64,000 bases of DNA from Aliamphritea hakodatensis (lineage in GTDB: Bacteria; Pseudomonadota; Gammaproteobacteria; Pseudomonadales; Balneatricaceae). Both the position numbers and the translations under genes were made by a program. Where the stretch lies: contig NZ_AP025281.1 in NCBI RefSeq assembly GCF_024347195.1, forward strand, positions 2,108,001 to 2,172,000. Reading direction: 5' to 3'. The first letter of the stretch is position 1, and each line of letters begins with the position of its first letter. Positions 1-8,083 of this stretch are shown one piece after another. A model generated the notes under the pieces. It ran no database searches and was not told the origin of the DNA. It saw only the letters and a list, made by a program, of their open reading frames with translations.

Positions 1-2
1 TG

Positions 3-692
3 AAAATAAGTGCTGCAAGAGAAGTAATGGAGCGTATTAGCTACATTCGGTCCAGTATATTTGGTGAAATGTGGCAATTGAAATCAGATGGCAAGATCGC
101 GGATACCGGATCAACGCCTCTTGATATATCACCTCATTCCGATGGTACATACAGCCACGATGCTCCGGGTGTAATGAGTTTATTGTGTATAGATTATGAC
201 GCCAAAGGCGGTGATAACGTATTGGTTGATGGTTTTAAAATTGCTCAGCTTATGAAGCTAAATCATCCCGAGGCGTATGAGCTTTTAAGCCATGTAGAGA
301 TTCCCGGTCAATATATTGGAGATGGGGCGTATCTGGTTGCTCAGCGCCCCGTATTTCATCATAAAAATGGTCGTCTGCTTCAAGTGAGCTTCAATAATCA
401 CGACAGAGCACCCTTTATTTTGCCTGAGCCGCAAATGAGTCAGGTGTATGAAGCGTTAAAGATTTTTGACCGACTCAGTAAAGATGTTAGTAATCAGTTC
501 ACTTTAGCCATGCGCCCTGGAGATATGATCATTTTTGATAATTGGCGTCTGCTTCATGGTCGCAAAGCTTTTGAGGGGCAACGTCATATGGCTGGCAGTT
601 ATATAAATCGAGAAGATTTTGAAAGTCGTCTGCGTATGCTTCAGCCACGACCACTGGATATGTTAGTTAACCGAGAGCGCATCGATGTCTAG
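3..692 (+). CDS. 2-oxoglutarate/Fe(II) dioxygenase of the gamma-butyrobetaine/trimethyllysine hydroxylase type, 5'-truncated by window edge
   Basis: The reading frame is open to the left edge, so the N-terminus lies outside the window; the first internal ATG is at 27. The visible part is the catalytic double-stranded beta-helix of the TauD/BBOX family. The iron ligands are the HSD triplet (codon of the His at 135-137) and the distal His in RLLHGRKAF near the C-terminus. Family signatures include the FGEMW segment, GGDNVLVDGF and the PGDMIIFDNWRLLHG block. These enzymes hydroxylate a methylene next to a carboxylate or amino-acid backbone using 2-oxoglutarate and O2. The stop overlaps the start of the threonine-aldolase-type gene by 8 bases, which suggests translational coupling and consecutive reactions. 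Substrate is not determinable; trimethyllysine, gamma-butyrobetaine or another free amino acid are candidates. The block is visibly AT-richer than most of the window. Confidence 0.85.
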   Translation, partial: KISAAREVMERISYIRSSIFGEMWQLKSDGKIADTGSTPLDISPHSDGTYSHDAPGVMSLLCIDYDAKGGDNVLVDGFKIAQLMKLNHPEAYELLSHVEIPGQYIGDGAYLVAQRPVFHHKNGRLLQVSFNNHDRAPFILPEPQMSQVYEALKIFDRLSKDVSNQFTLAMRPGDMIIFDNWRLLHGRKAFEGQRHMAGSYINREDFESRLRMLQPRPLDMLVNRERIDV

Positions 693-1734
693 ATTTCTGT
701 CAGATAATGTCAGTGGTGCTCACCCTGAGATAGTTCAAGCATTGCTAGAGGCTAATGAGCAAAATTCAGCGCCTTATGGTGATGACCCTTATAGTGATGC
801 GCTTGACCAGATCTTTTCTGAATTTTTTGGTACTCCGGTCTCTGTTATTCCCTGTCTGAGCGGCACTGCAGCGAATGCTCTGGCTATATCGCTCGTAGCG
901 GGGGCCACTCAATCTGTATATGTTCATCAAGACTCTCATATTTACCAGGATGAATGTAATGCTCCGGAGTTTTATAGCTGTGCCCGTTTAATTCCTTTTA
1001 CAGACGTTGATTCAATCGGCAGTGCCAAATTGACTCAAGAAATGTTTAAAGCAATAGAAGGGCGCAAAGGAGATCGCCACAGCGTACAAGCTGCGGCGAT
1101 CTCTATTGCCCAAATTAACGAGCTGGGTGAGTTATATCAGCCAGATGAGATTCGGGCACTTGCTGACTATGCGCATGGTCAAGGGCTTAAATTGCATATG
1201 GACGGTGCTCGCTTTGCTAACGCAGTGGCGGCTTTAGATTGTCACCCTGCAGATATCAGCTGGCGCTCTGGTGTCGATATACTTTCATTTGGTGCGACTA
1301 AGAACGGTTGCTTCGGTGCCGAGGCAGTTGTGCTATTTAACCCTCAACAGAAACAAGAAGCGAAATACCGGGCAAAGCGAGCTGGCCAGTTAGTCTCTAA
1401 GATGCGTTTTGTATCAGCGCAGCTTCTCGCCTATATCAAAAATGATTTATGGATAAGAAATGCCCGCGTAGCTAACCTTGCTGCAGAAAAATTGGCTAAA
1501 CAACTTAGTCAGTTTACAGATATAAAAGCGGAAACGCCTAAAGCCAACATGCTTTATGTCACATTACCTGCTTTTATGACGACCGTACTGAATAAGGCAG
1601 AGTTATCAGGGTATTTTGAAGAAGTTGAAAACAACTTGTATTCAATGCGCCTTTGTACTTCATGGGATACTCGTGATGAGGATATAGAAGTATTCATCAA
1701 GACGTTACAAGCTGCGGTTCTTGATAACAACTAA
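685..1734 (+). CDS. Low-specificity L-threonine aldolase-type PLP lyase
   Basis: This is a 349-aa fold-type I PLP enzyme of the beta-eliminating lyase/threonine aldolase family. The PLP-binding lysine is K206 in SFGATKNG, the form seen in Pseudomonas-type L-threonine aldolases. YGDDPY (31-36), SGTAANALA (59-67) and HMDGARFANA (171-180, with Asp173 and Arg176) are the other family blocks. Such enzymes cleave beta-hydroxy-alpha-amino acids into glycine and an aldehyde. Directly downstream of, and overlapping, a dioxygenase that could make a beta-hydroxy amino acid, it may be a 3-hydroxy-trimethyllysine aldolase-like enzyme rather than a housekeeping threonine aldolase. That role is inference; the family call is firm. 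Confidence 0.88.
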   Translation: MSRFLSDNVSGAHPEIVQALLEANEQNSAPYGDDPYSDALDQIFSEFFGTPVSVIPCLSGTAANALAISLVAGATQSVYVHQDSHIYQDECNAPEFYSCARLIPFTDVDSIGSAKLTQEMFKAIEGRKGDRHSVQAAAISIAQINELGELYQPDEIRALADYAHGQGLKLHMDGARFANAVAALDCHPADISWRSGVDILSFGATKNGCFGAEAVVLFNPQQKQEAKYRAKRAGQLVSKMRFVSAQLLAYIKNDLWIRNARVANLAAEKLAKQLSQFTDIKAETPKANMLYVTLPAFMTTVLNKAELSGYFEEVENNLYSMRLCTSWDTRDEDIEVFIKTLQAAVLDNN

Positions 1735-1756
1735 GCATAATAAAAATGGATAATTA

Positions 1757-2863
1757 ATGATGAAAATAGCTCAGATATCCTTATATCAGTTTGACGTTCC
1801 ATTTGCTGGTATTTCCTACAAACTGTCCAGCGGTCGCAGTTTTGAATCGCTGGACAGTACGTTACTTAAAATTGAAACGGCCTGCGGTATAATCGGTTGG
1901 GGAGAAATTTGCCCTTGGGGCCGTAATTATTTACCTGAATTTGCAGAAGGTGCCAGAGCAGCGTTATCGGTATTAGCTCCACAGCTTATAGGAACAGATC
2001 CCTGTAATTTGAGTGCCTTGAATAAAAAGCTGGATATCCTGTTACAAGGTCATCCTTATGCAAAGGCTGCAATCGATATGGCTTGTTGGGATATACTTGG
2101 AAAGTATAGCGGGCAAAGTGTTTTTACCTTACTTGGTGGACGTTGCAGCGACAGTATTCCTTTACTTGGCTCCCTATATAATGGTTCGGTTGATGATATG
2201 CTTTCCCGCATTGAACAAGGAAGAGTACAAGGAATCAGTAGTTTTTCATTAAAAGCCAGCGGCATTGCCTACCAGGATCTAGAGACTTTTCAAGCCATCG
2301 CTAATCAGCGACTTCCGGAAGAGACTATGATCGTCGATGCCAACGCAGGATGGAGCGTGGCCGCTGCCTTACAGGTATTAACCCGCTTGGATAGTCAGGG
2401 ACTTATTTTCGAGCAGCCCTGTGCTACTTTGAGTGAATGCTTACGTGTTCGTAATAAAGTTAATTCGCCTTTTATTCTCGATGAGTCGGTTATTAGTAGT
2501 GATGATTTAGTCAGAATACTCAACACTAATGCTGCCGATGCCTTGCACTTCAAAATTTCTCGCGTTGGTGGTTTAACAAAAGCACGTATTTTCCGTGACT
2601 TCTGCTCCGTAGCGGGCCTCTCCAGTTTTTGGGAGGCGTCTGGTGGTACCGCAATTGCCAATGCTGCTGCAGCCCATATGGCAATATCCTCTCCGGGTGG
2701 TGTTCCCCATAAATTCTGGAACTGCCAGGAGTTTAACGCTCACTCCTTATGTGAAGGTGGTCCGCGTTTTGAAAACGGACGAATGTTTGTGGATGATGCG
2801 CCTGGTTTGGGCGTAGAGCCGAGTCGGGATATGCTCCAAAATCAGTTGGCAAACTATCACTGA
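1757..2863 (+). CDS. Mandelate racemase/muconate lactonizing enzyme superfamily protein
   Basis: This 368-aa protein is a full-length enolase-superfamily member with an N-terminal capping domain (about 1-125) and a TIM barrel. Probable Mg ligands are D194 (VDANAGW), E219 (FEQPC) and D242 (LDES). Candidate acid/base lysines are K166 (SLKASG) and K266 (FKISRVGG), one on each side of the barrel, which is the 1,1-proton-transfer arrangement used by racemases, epimerases and some dehydratases. The overall look resembles the proline-betaine/hydroxyproline-betaine epimerase and cis-3-hydroxyproline dehydratase subgroup, but I cannot fix the substrate. It is co-directional with the dioxygenase and aldolase genes, 22 bases after the latter, so it is probably the third gene of one catabolic operon. 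Confidence 0.85.
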   Translation: MMKIAQISLYQFDVPFAGISYKLSSGRSFESLDSTLLKIETACGIIGWGEICPWGRNYLPEFAEGARAALSVLAPQLIGTDPCNLSALNKKLDILLQGHPYAKAAIDMACWDILGKYSGQSVFTLLGGRCSDSIPLLGSLYNGSVDDMLSRIEQGRVQGISSFSLKASGIAYQDLETFQAIANQRLPEETMIVDANAGWSVAAALQVLTRLDSQGLIFEQPCATLSECLRVRNKVNSPFILDESVISSDDLVRILNTNAADALHFKISRVGGLTKARIFRDFCSVAGLSSFWEASGGTAIANAAAAHMAISSPGGVPHKFWNCQEFNAHSLCEGGPRFENGRMFVDDAPGLGVEPSRDMLQNQLANYH

Positions 2864-3206
2864 TTTGTATCTATAGCAGTTTCCCGGTTGTTATATAAAA
2901 CTGAAGTTGGGTCTAATAATAATTCGACCGTTTTAACTTAAAATACATACTTCTTATCACTTCTTTACATAAAGCAATTTATAATGGGAGTTTTTCAGGT
3001 GTGACTGAGGTTTTATCCGTATCAGCTTTTATACAGAACAACTATGCACTTAAATGAATATATAAATAAGATTCGGTTTTAAATATAAAGAGTTTATAAA
3101 AATAATCAGCAAAGTTATTTTCCCATTCCTAGCAATAGATTTTGACGGCTGAATAAACCGGCTGTAGTAAGCCTCAGCCGGTCTCAGAAGTGTTCTGCTA
3201 GGTTTC
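2864..3206. other. AT-rich intergenic region
   Basis: About 340 bases without a credible gene between the enolase-superfamily gene and yecH. It is strongly AT-rich with several weak -10-like TATAAT/TTTATA hexamers but no convincing paired promoter. The only clear structure is the hairpin at 3157-3182, listed separately. The region may mark the boundary of an AT-rich acquired block. Confidence 0.6.
3157..3182 (-). terminator. Probable terminator after yecH
   Basis: A perfect 8-bp stem (ACCGGCTG at 3157-3164, CAGCCGGT at 3175-3182) with a 10-nt loop lies just past the yecH stop codon. On the minus strand it is followed by a short TTTATT tract, so the termination signal is modest. Confidence 0.55.
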
Positions 3207-3440
3207 TTAACCGCCGCATCCGCCACAGCAGGGAGAGCCTGACTGTAGTGGAACGAACTTGCCACGCTGCACCAGAAATTCGATCGCCTGCGCTGCACTC
3301 ATATCATGGATTGAGCAGGAATTAAAAACGGTATCTTCACTGAAGTGGCTGATAACCGCTTCCTGCAGTTCTGCGACAGAATATGCCTTATCAGACGCAT
3401 GTATCATTTCTAAAATTTCATGCACATGTGCTTTGAACAT
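3207..3440 (-). CDS. yecH: YecH-family metal-binding protein
   Basis: This 77-aa small cytoplasmic protein matches the YecH (DUF2492) family: HVHEILEMI near the start, the FNSCS motif in the middle (E. coli YecH has FHTCS) and a GKFVP block before the tail. It ends in an unusual CCGGCGG tail, so the protein carries several Cys and His residues able to bind a metal. The cellular role of the family is not known to me. It is transcribed divergently from the small unknown gene at 3729. Confidence 0.8.
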   Translation of the reverse strand: MFKAHVHEILEMIHASDKAYSVAELQEAVISHFSEDTVFNSCSIHDMSAAQAIEFLVQRGKFVPLQSGSPCCGGCGG

Positions 3441-3728
3441 AACAACTCCGGTTTAATGTGTTGGGAGGGGCATTTGAGCATGTAACCTGTGTTTAAACAT
3501 TGAGAATGATCAAGTCAGCAGTGACTGCGGATTCGCTTCGTTTTCAGTTCATGATTAGTGTTAGAATGCCCGCCGAAAGATGGTGGCTGTATACGTGCTT
3601 TACCCGGTTGGGTATCCCGGCAGATACGTGCCGGACAGATGCACAGTAATTCCTGCAACTGCATCCCTTCGTATGTAAGAGCAAGCAGGGCAGCGTCCAC
3701 CGAAGTATATGTTTTTAGGAGATTTCAG

Positions 3729-3947
3729 ATGGTGTTGTTCTTTCCGATTCAGCAAGAGCTGGATTGCATCAGCAGTAGCGGTCGCATTCTTGGGAAGATT
3801 AAATTTGATGGCTCTTTATCCGAGTTCAAGTTCTGCCCGGACGACGAGTCTGTAGAGCTGACCGGTGTTGAAGAAGCGAGCATTGTGGAACGGCTGACGG
3901 GCCTTGCCTCCGGTAAATATTCACTGGCGATGGAAGATGACGACTGA
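3729..3947 (+). CDS. Small acidic protein of unknown function
   Basis: This is a 72-aa protein. I chose the ATG at 3729 because a TTAGGAG ribosome site lies just before it. A longer frame back to 3558 would add a Cys- and Arg-rich stretch that looks non-coding. The protein is rich in Asp/Glu and ends EDDD, with no membrane segment. I do not recognise the family. A strong terminator follows at 4012, which supports a real single-gene transcript. Confidence 0.6.
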   Translation: MVLFFPIQQELDCISSSGRILGKIKFDGSLSEFKFCPDDESVELTGVEEASIVERLTGLASGKYSLAMEDDD

Positions 3948-4011
3948 TTCAGGTGGAATATTTTGTGCCTGCCGCTCTGCGGCTGGGCATTTTATGTAAA
4001 TGTTTTTGATG

Positions 4012-4042
4012 GGGCTTACTGTAGGTGAGCCCGCAGTTTTTT
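4012..4042 (+). terminator. Rho-independent terminator
   Basis: An 8-bp stem (GGGCTTAC at 4012-4019 pairing with GTGAGCCC at 4025-4032, one G-T pair) with a 5-nt loop is followed by GCAG and six T residues. Confidence 0.75.
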
Positions 4043-4128
4043 CTGCTGTCCTGAAATGTAACTGAGAACAGAAAAAAGCTTCGATGGTACGGTAAGCCTA
4101 ATATTCTCTGAGTGTTTAATCAGTCTCT

Positions 4129-5406
4129 TCAGAACCTGTTTACCCGATATGGCTCACAGTTTATTTTTGTATCACTCCCTATCATTAATCCTACCACCAG
4201 TTCTGCACTGATTGCGGCCTGTGTCAGTCCCAGGTGTTGATTGCCAAAAGCAAACAGTAACTGAGGATGATGAGGGTGCTTATCTATGACAGGCAGAGAG
4301 TCAGGCAGGGTAGGGCGGTGTCCCATCCATTCACTGACTGGCAGTGTAGAATCATTGAGCCGTGACATCAGTTTGCGGCTGTGATGCCTGAGAGAAGCAA
4401 AACGACGCTTAACCGGCTTTAGGTCTAGCCCGCCCAGTTCTGTCATACCGACTACCCGCAATCCTGAATCCAAAGGGCTCATCACAAAACGGCGCTCTAC
4501 TGAACCGATAGGTTGATTCAGTCTGATATTTCCGGCATCAATGGTGAGATGGTAGCCGCGTTCGGCTTCCAGTGGTACATCGAGACCAACACCTTTTAAT
4601 AATTGTTTGCTCCAGGCACCGGTACAAATGATGGCGTGATCGAATTGATGCATATCTTCCGGAGTCTGAACGGATACCCTTTTCTTTTGTGGACGGACGG
4701 CCTGAACTTCCTGACGAATAAAACTGCCATCCCGCGCCATAAAGGCTGAAAACAGCATTTTGCATAGCTGATAAGGTTCCCTAACGCGATAAGCTTCAGG
4801 GAAGTACAGGGCATGGCTGAGATTGTTCGCCATCTCCGGCTCCAGTTGCGCGAGCCGCTCACCCTGTACCAATTCGGTTTTAATACCGAACTGTGCCATG
4901 TAGATTGCATGCTGTTTGGCATCATCAAGTTTTGAGGGTGTTTCCCATACCAGCAGATAGCCTGATTTAACAAGCAGTTCACGTGCATCGATATCTGACA
5001 GGCAGCGTTTCCAGGCGGGAATTGATTCAGTATTAAGCTGTTCAAGGCCATCACGGTTTTTTGCCGCATTTGCTGGTCTGGCCGCGCAGATAAAACGAAC
5101 CAGCCAGGGCAGAATCTTGTGTAAATGGCCCATTGGCAGTGACAATGGGCCGTGTGGGTTGAGCCACATAGGCAAGGCCGAGCGAAGGGTTTTAAGGTTG
5201 GACAGAGGGTCCATCAGCTCGGTTGCAAGATAACCTGCATTGCCAAATGAAGCACCAAGACCAGGTTCACTGCGGTCTAGCAGTGTTACACGGTAACCTT
5301 TCCTTTGTGCTTCAAGTGCAGTACACAGTCCAATTATCCCGGCCCCAACAATGCCAACAGTCAGTGGCGGAGCATCAGTTGTGATGTTGGAGTCGGGCAG
5401 TGGCAT
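4129..5406 (-). CDS. FAD-dependent D-amino acid dehydrogenase (DadA-like)
   Basis: This 425-aa flavoprotein belongs to the DAO/DadA family. It has an N-terminal FAD-binding Rossmann motif GAGIIG (residues 21-26) followed by the acidic end of strand 2 (LLDRSEPG) and the SFGNAG segment typical of DadA. The C-terminal GHRPTLPDSLPVI and HLGLTQAA blocks also fit. It should oxidise D-amino acids to imino or keto acids and pass electrons to the quinone pool. Its ATG overlaps the NhaC stop (TGATG), so the two are co-translated. With an imine reductase in the same operon it could be the oxidative half of a D-to-L inversion or a D-proline/D-lysine type pathway. That role is inference. Confidence 0.85.
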   Translation of the reverse strand: MPLPDSNITTDAPPLTVGIVGAGIIGLCTALEAQRKGYRVTLLDRSEPGLGASFGNAGYLATELMDPLSNLKTLRSALPMWLNPHGPLSLPMGHLHKILPWLVRFICAARPANAAKNRDGLEQLNTESIPAWKRCLSDIDARELLVKSGYLLVWETPSKLDDAKQHAIYMAQFGIKTELVQGERLAQLEPEMANNLSHALYFPEAYRVREPYQLCKMLFSAFMARDGSFIRQEVQAVRPQKKRVSVQTPEDMHQFDHAIICTGAWSKQLLKGVGLDVPLEAERGYHLTIDAGNIRLNQPIGSVERRFVMSPLDSGLRVVGMTELGGLDLKPVKRRFASLRHHSRKLMSRLNDSTLPVSEWMGHRPTLPDSLPVIDKHPHHPQLLFAFGNQHLGLTQAAISAELVVGLMIGSDTKINCEPYRVNRF

Positions 5407-6890
5407 CAGGCGGTTCCTTCGGCTTTTGATTTCAGTTCAGTGTTTGGTGTGCCTGGCGCGGCGTTGGTTTCTGAGGCTTCCGCACGTTTAGAGAACCATC
5501 CGGTCTGAGCATAGATGATTCCAATGACCGGCGACAGCCAGCAGGCAAAGGCTAACGGTATGTAAAGCAGTGCACTATAGTCACCGGAGACAACGGTTAA
5601 GCCCAGAGTACCCATGACAAAAGCACCGCCTGCGTTCCATGGAATTAAGGGAGATACCAGTGTGCCACCTTCTTCAATTGCCCGGGACAGGTTCAGGCGG
5701 CTGTATCCCAGTTTATTATATTCAGGGCCGTACATACGCCCGGGAAGGGCAATGGACAGATAGACATCGCCGGATACCGCATTGGTAGAAATTGATGTCA
5801 GAATTGCACTGGTCTGTAGGCCTCTGAAGCCCTTCGTCATGCGCATAATTGCACTAACGACCGCTTCCAGGCAGCGGGTGCGCTCTAACGCACCACCAAA
5901 TGCCAGCGCAAACATCATCAGCGTGATTACCCATGTCATTGAAGACACGCCGCCACGGTTTAAGAGGCTATCCAGCGAAGCGGTACCGGTGTTGATTTTG
6001 AAGCCACTGTGGGCAAAAGTCAGTACTTCGTTCAGGTTATAACCGTAGTTAATGACGGCTACCGCAGCCCCCAGAACAAAGCCGACAAACAGTGCAGGAA
6101 TCGGTGAAACTTTAAAAAATGCCAGTGCCATAACGGTAATCAGCGGGATCAGCGGCAAAAAGCCAAGATCAAAATGTGTTTTGAGGCCATCTTTGAACAG
6201 CGCGATCTGTTCTAACTGAGCAGCATCAGTAGTTGTCTGGCCGCCAACAAACAGATAAATAATGAAGGCAATCAGCATGGCTGGAATGGTGGTTGGCATC
6301 ATATTACGGATATGATTAAACACATTCGTTTCGGTAACTGCGGCCGCCAGATTGGTAGTATCGGATAATGGTGATACTTTATCTCCAAAGAATGCGCCTG
6401 ATACGACTGCGCCGGCTGTCCAGTAAACCGGAATACCAAATGCAGCACCGATGCCTATCAGTGCAAGTCCAATGGTACCGACTGTGGTCCAGCTCGTACC
6501 GATGGAAAGTGAAACAACGGAGCACAGCAGCATAGAGGCGGCCAGGAACCAGGCCGGATCAATCAGCTCCAGCCCGTAGTAGATCAGTAACGGCACAGTA
6601 CCGCTGGAGATCCAGGTACTGACCAGCATGCCCACAACGATCAGTGTGGCGATCGATGGCATCGCGACATGAAGCACATGGAAAGCGCCGGTTTCTATAT
6701 CCTTCCAGCGATAGCCCTGGGACCAGCCTACCAAAGAGGTAATAGCAAAGCCGATCGCCAGCGCGATGTGCGGGGTAAAGTCGTCGTAATAGAATATTTG
6801 GATCGCCAGTAGCCCGATTGTCAGCACGATTGGAATCAGTGCGACTCCAAGGCTGGGAACAGCTATTTTGGGGGAAGTGCTTTCATTCAT
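5406..6890 (-). CDS. NhaC-family Na+/H+ antiporter-like transporter
   Basis: This 494-aa polytopic membrane protein has roughly 11 hydrophobic helices. Family signatures include GTSWTTVGTIG, SGAFFGDKVSPLSDTTNLAA and EEGGTLVSPLIPWNAGGA. NhaC-type carriers exchange Na+ or H+, and some act as organic-anion or amino-acid antiporters. Sitting between a D-amino-acid dehydrogenase and an imine reductase, an amino-acid uptake or exchange role is plausible. The gene is 104 bases after the reductase gene, with hairpins in the gap, and overlaps the downstream dehydrogenase gene by one base. Confidence 0.88.
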   Translation of the reverse strand: MNESTSPKIAVPSLGVALIPIVLTIGLLAIQIFYYDDFTPHIALAIGFAITSLVGWSQGYRWKDIETGAFHVLHVAMPSIATLIVVGMLVSTWISSGTVPLLIYYGLELIDPAWFLAASMLLCSVVSLSIGTSWTTVGTIGLALIGIGAAFGIPVYWTAGAVVSGAFFGDKVSPLSDTTNLAAAVTETNVFNHIRNMMPTTIPAMLIAFIIYLFVGGQTTTDAAQLEQIALFKDGLKTHFDLGFLPLIPLITVMALAFFKVSPIPALFVGFVLGAAVAVINYGYNLNEVLTFAHSGFKINTGTASLDSLLNRGGVSSMTWVITLMMFALAFGGALERTRCLEAVVSAIMRMTKGFRGLQTSAILTSISTNAVSGDVYLSIALPGRMYGPEYNKLGYSRLNLSRAIEEGGTLVSPLIPWNAGGAFVMGTLGLTVVSGDYSALLYIPLAFACWLSPVIGIIYAQTGWFSKRAEASETNAAPGTPNTELKSKAEGTA

Positions 6891-6933
6891 TCGGAAGCTC
6901 CTCAGGCAGTCACGCCTGGATTTTTTTTATTGT

Positions 6934-6966
6934 GAAAAAATGGGGGACATCAGAGGTAGCCCCCCC
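6934..6966 (-). terminator. Intra-operon terminator-like hairpin
   Basis: On the minus strand a G-run (C-run at 6960-6966 on the plus strand) pairs with a C-run (GGGGG at 6942-6946 on plus) around a loop of about 13 nt. Six U residues follow (AAAAAA at 6935-6940 on plus). It sits between the reductase and NhaC genes and may lower expression of the distal genes. Confidence 0.6.
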
Positions 6967-6969
6967 AAA

Positions 6970-6990
6970 GACTGCTTAGGGCAAGCAGTC
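6970..6990 (-). other. Perfect hairpin just past the reductase stop codon
   Basis: GACTGCTT (6970-6977) and AAGCAGTC (6983-6990) form an 8-bp perfect stem with a 5-nt loop. It lies upstream of the GC-rich terminator-like hairpin and could protect the 3' end of the reductase message. Confidence 0.5.
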
Positions 6991-6994
6991 AGTC

Positions 6995-7948
6995 TCAAAC
7001 TGAGCGTTGATAAGCCAGTATTGACGCGGCAAGGTCTTCTCTGGAGTCACCGACAGCTTTGAACAGGGTGATGGCATTGGCGGAATCGGGCAGGGCTGAA
7101 CGTCCGGCGTGCTGGCCGCTACAAAGCTCGGTAAACTCGGCAATAATTTTATCTTCTGTGATAGCCCCTTCACTGATAGGAATGATCAGATCACCGGTTT
7201 CAGCCAGTGCGCCGGCGCGCACATCAACAAATACAGCGCTGATCTGCATTGCTGTGTTATCCGTTTCGCGCATGGTTGGGGTGAAGCTGCCCACCAGATC
7301 CAGGTGTGCTCCTGGTTTTAACCATTCCCCTTTAATCAGAGGGTTGGTGGCCATGGTTGCACAACTGATAATGTCAGCCTGTAGTGCTGCTGTTTCCAAC
7401 TGATCATATTCGCAGGCTTCTGCATCTATGTTTTGTGCATTCAGATCCGCCACAAGAATCCGGGAAGCGTCTTCATTACGGTCCCATACTTTGACTGAGC
7501 TGATCGGACGAACGCTCATGTGAGCAGGGATAAGGTTCCGGCCCATGCGCCCGGCACCGACCATCAGCAGTTCGCTGGAATCTTCACGGGATAAATACCG
7601 GGATGCCATGGCTGAAGCGGCAGCTGTTCTCAGAGACGTCAGCTCATTGGCATCCAGCTGCGCCAGCGGTTGTCCTGTTTTGCCACACGAGAGGATATAG
7701 TTACTGTTCAGGCCCGGTTTGCCGCGTAAGCTGTTGCCAGGAAAGACGTTCACCAATTTTACGCCCAGATATTCACCTTCCAGCCAGGCAGGCATTAACA
7801 ACAGCGTTGCAGCCGGGTCATCAGGTACATTGATGCTATGATGATGACGCACCGGAGCGCAGACATTTTTAGTAAATATGTCGTTAAGGGCTTCAATTAA
7901 CAGTGGCCAGGGCAGTGCCTGGCGTACCTGGTTAGCATTCAGTTGCAT
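6995..7948 (-). CDS. Ornithine cyclodeaminase/mu-crystallin family imine reductase
   Basis: This is a 317-aa protein from the ATG at 7948, which has AGAGAAG upstream; an in-frame ATG at 7981 has no good ribosome site. The NAD(P)-binding motif is GAGRMG (about residues 131-136), preceded by the family's conserved GVKLVNVFPGN block with a substrate-contacting Lys. The family includes ornithine cyclodeaminase, ketimine reductase and the delta1-pyrroline/piperideine-2-carboxylate reductase LhpI. Operon partnership with a DadA-like dehydrogenase favours the cyclic-imine reductase role, returning the L-amino acid. It is the first gene of the operon, divergent from an AraC regulator. Confidence 0.82.
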   Translation of the reverse strand: MQLNANQVRQALPWPLLIEALNDIFTKNVCAPVRHHHSINVPDDPAATLLLMPAWLEGEYLGVKLVNVFPGNSLRGKPGLNSNYILSCGKTGQPLAQLDANELTSLRTAAASAMASRYLSREDSSELLMVGAGRMGRNLIPAHMSVRPISSVKVWDRNEDASRILVADLNAQNIDAEACEYDQLETAALQADIISCATMATNPLIKGEWLKPGAHLDLVGSFTPTMRETDNTAMQISAVFVDVRAGALAETGDLIIPISEGAITEDKIIAEFTELCSGQHAGRSALPDSANAITLFKAVGDSREDLAASILAYQRSV

Positions 7949-8083
7949 CACATCTTCTCTTATTGTTAGGCTTTCACACATGGTAGCCAGAAGACGTTCA
8001 GCATATTTGACCGAGACTATGAAATTATTGTTTCAGGCTCTGCAGATCACCTCAAATGCACGGAAGTTCAGAGAATTTTTTAG

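Noticed and set aside
3558..3728. Longer start for the small protein at 3729
   Set aside because: The added part is Cys- and Arg-rich and lacks a ribosome site, while TTAGGAG precedes the ATG at 3729.
6901..6930. A plus-strand terminator (CAGGC/GCCTG stem plus T-run)
   Set aside because: No plus-strand gene ends here; the stem is only 5 bp.
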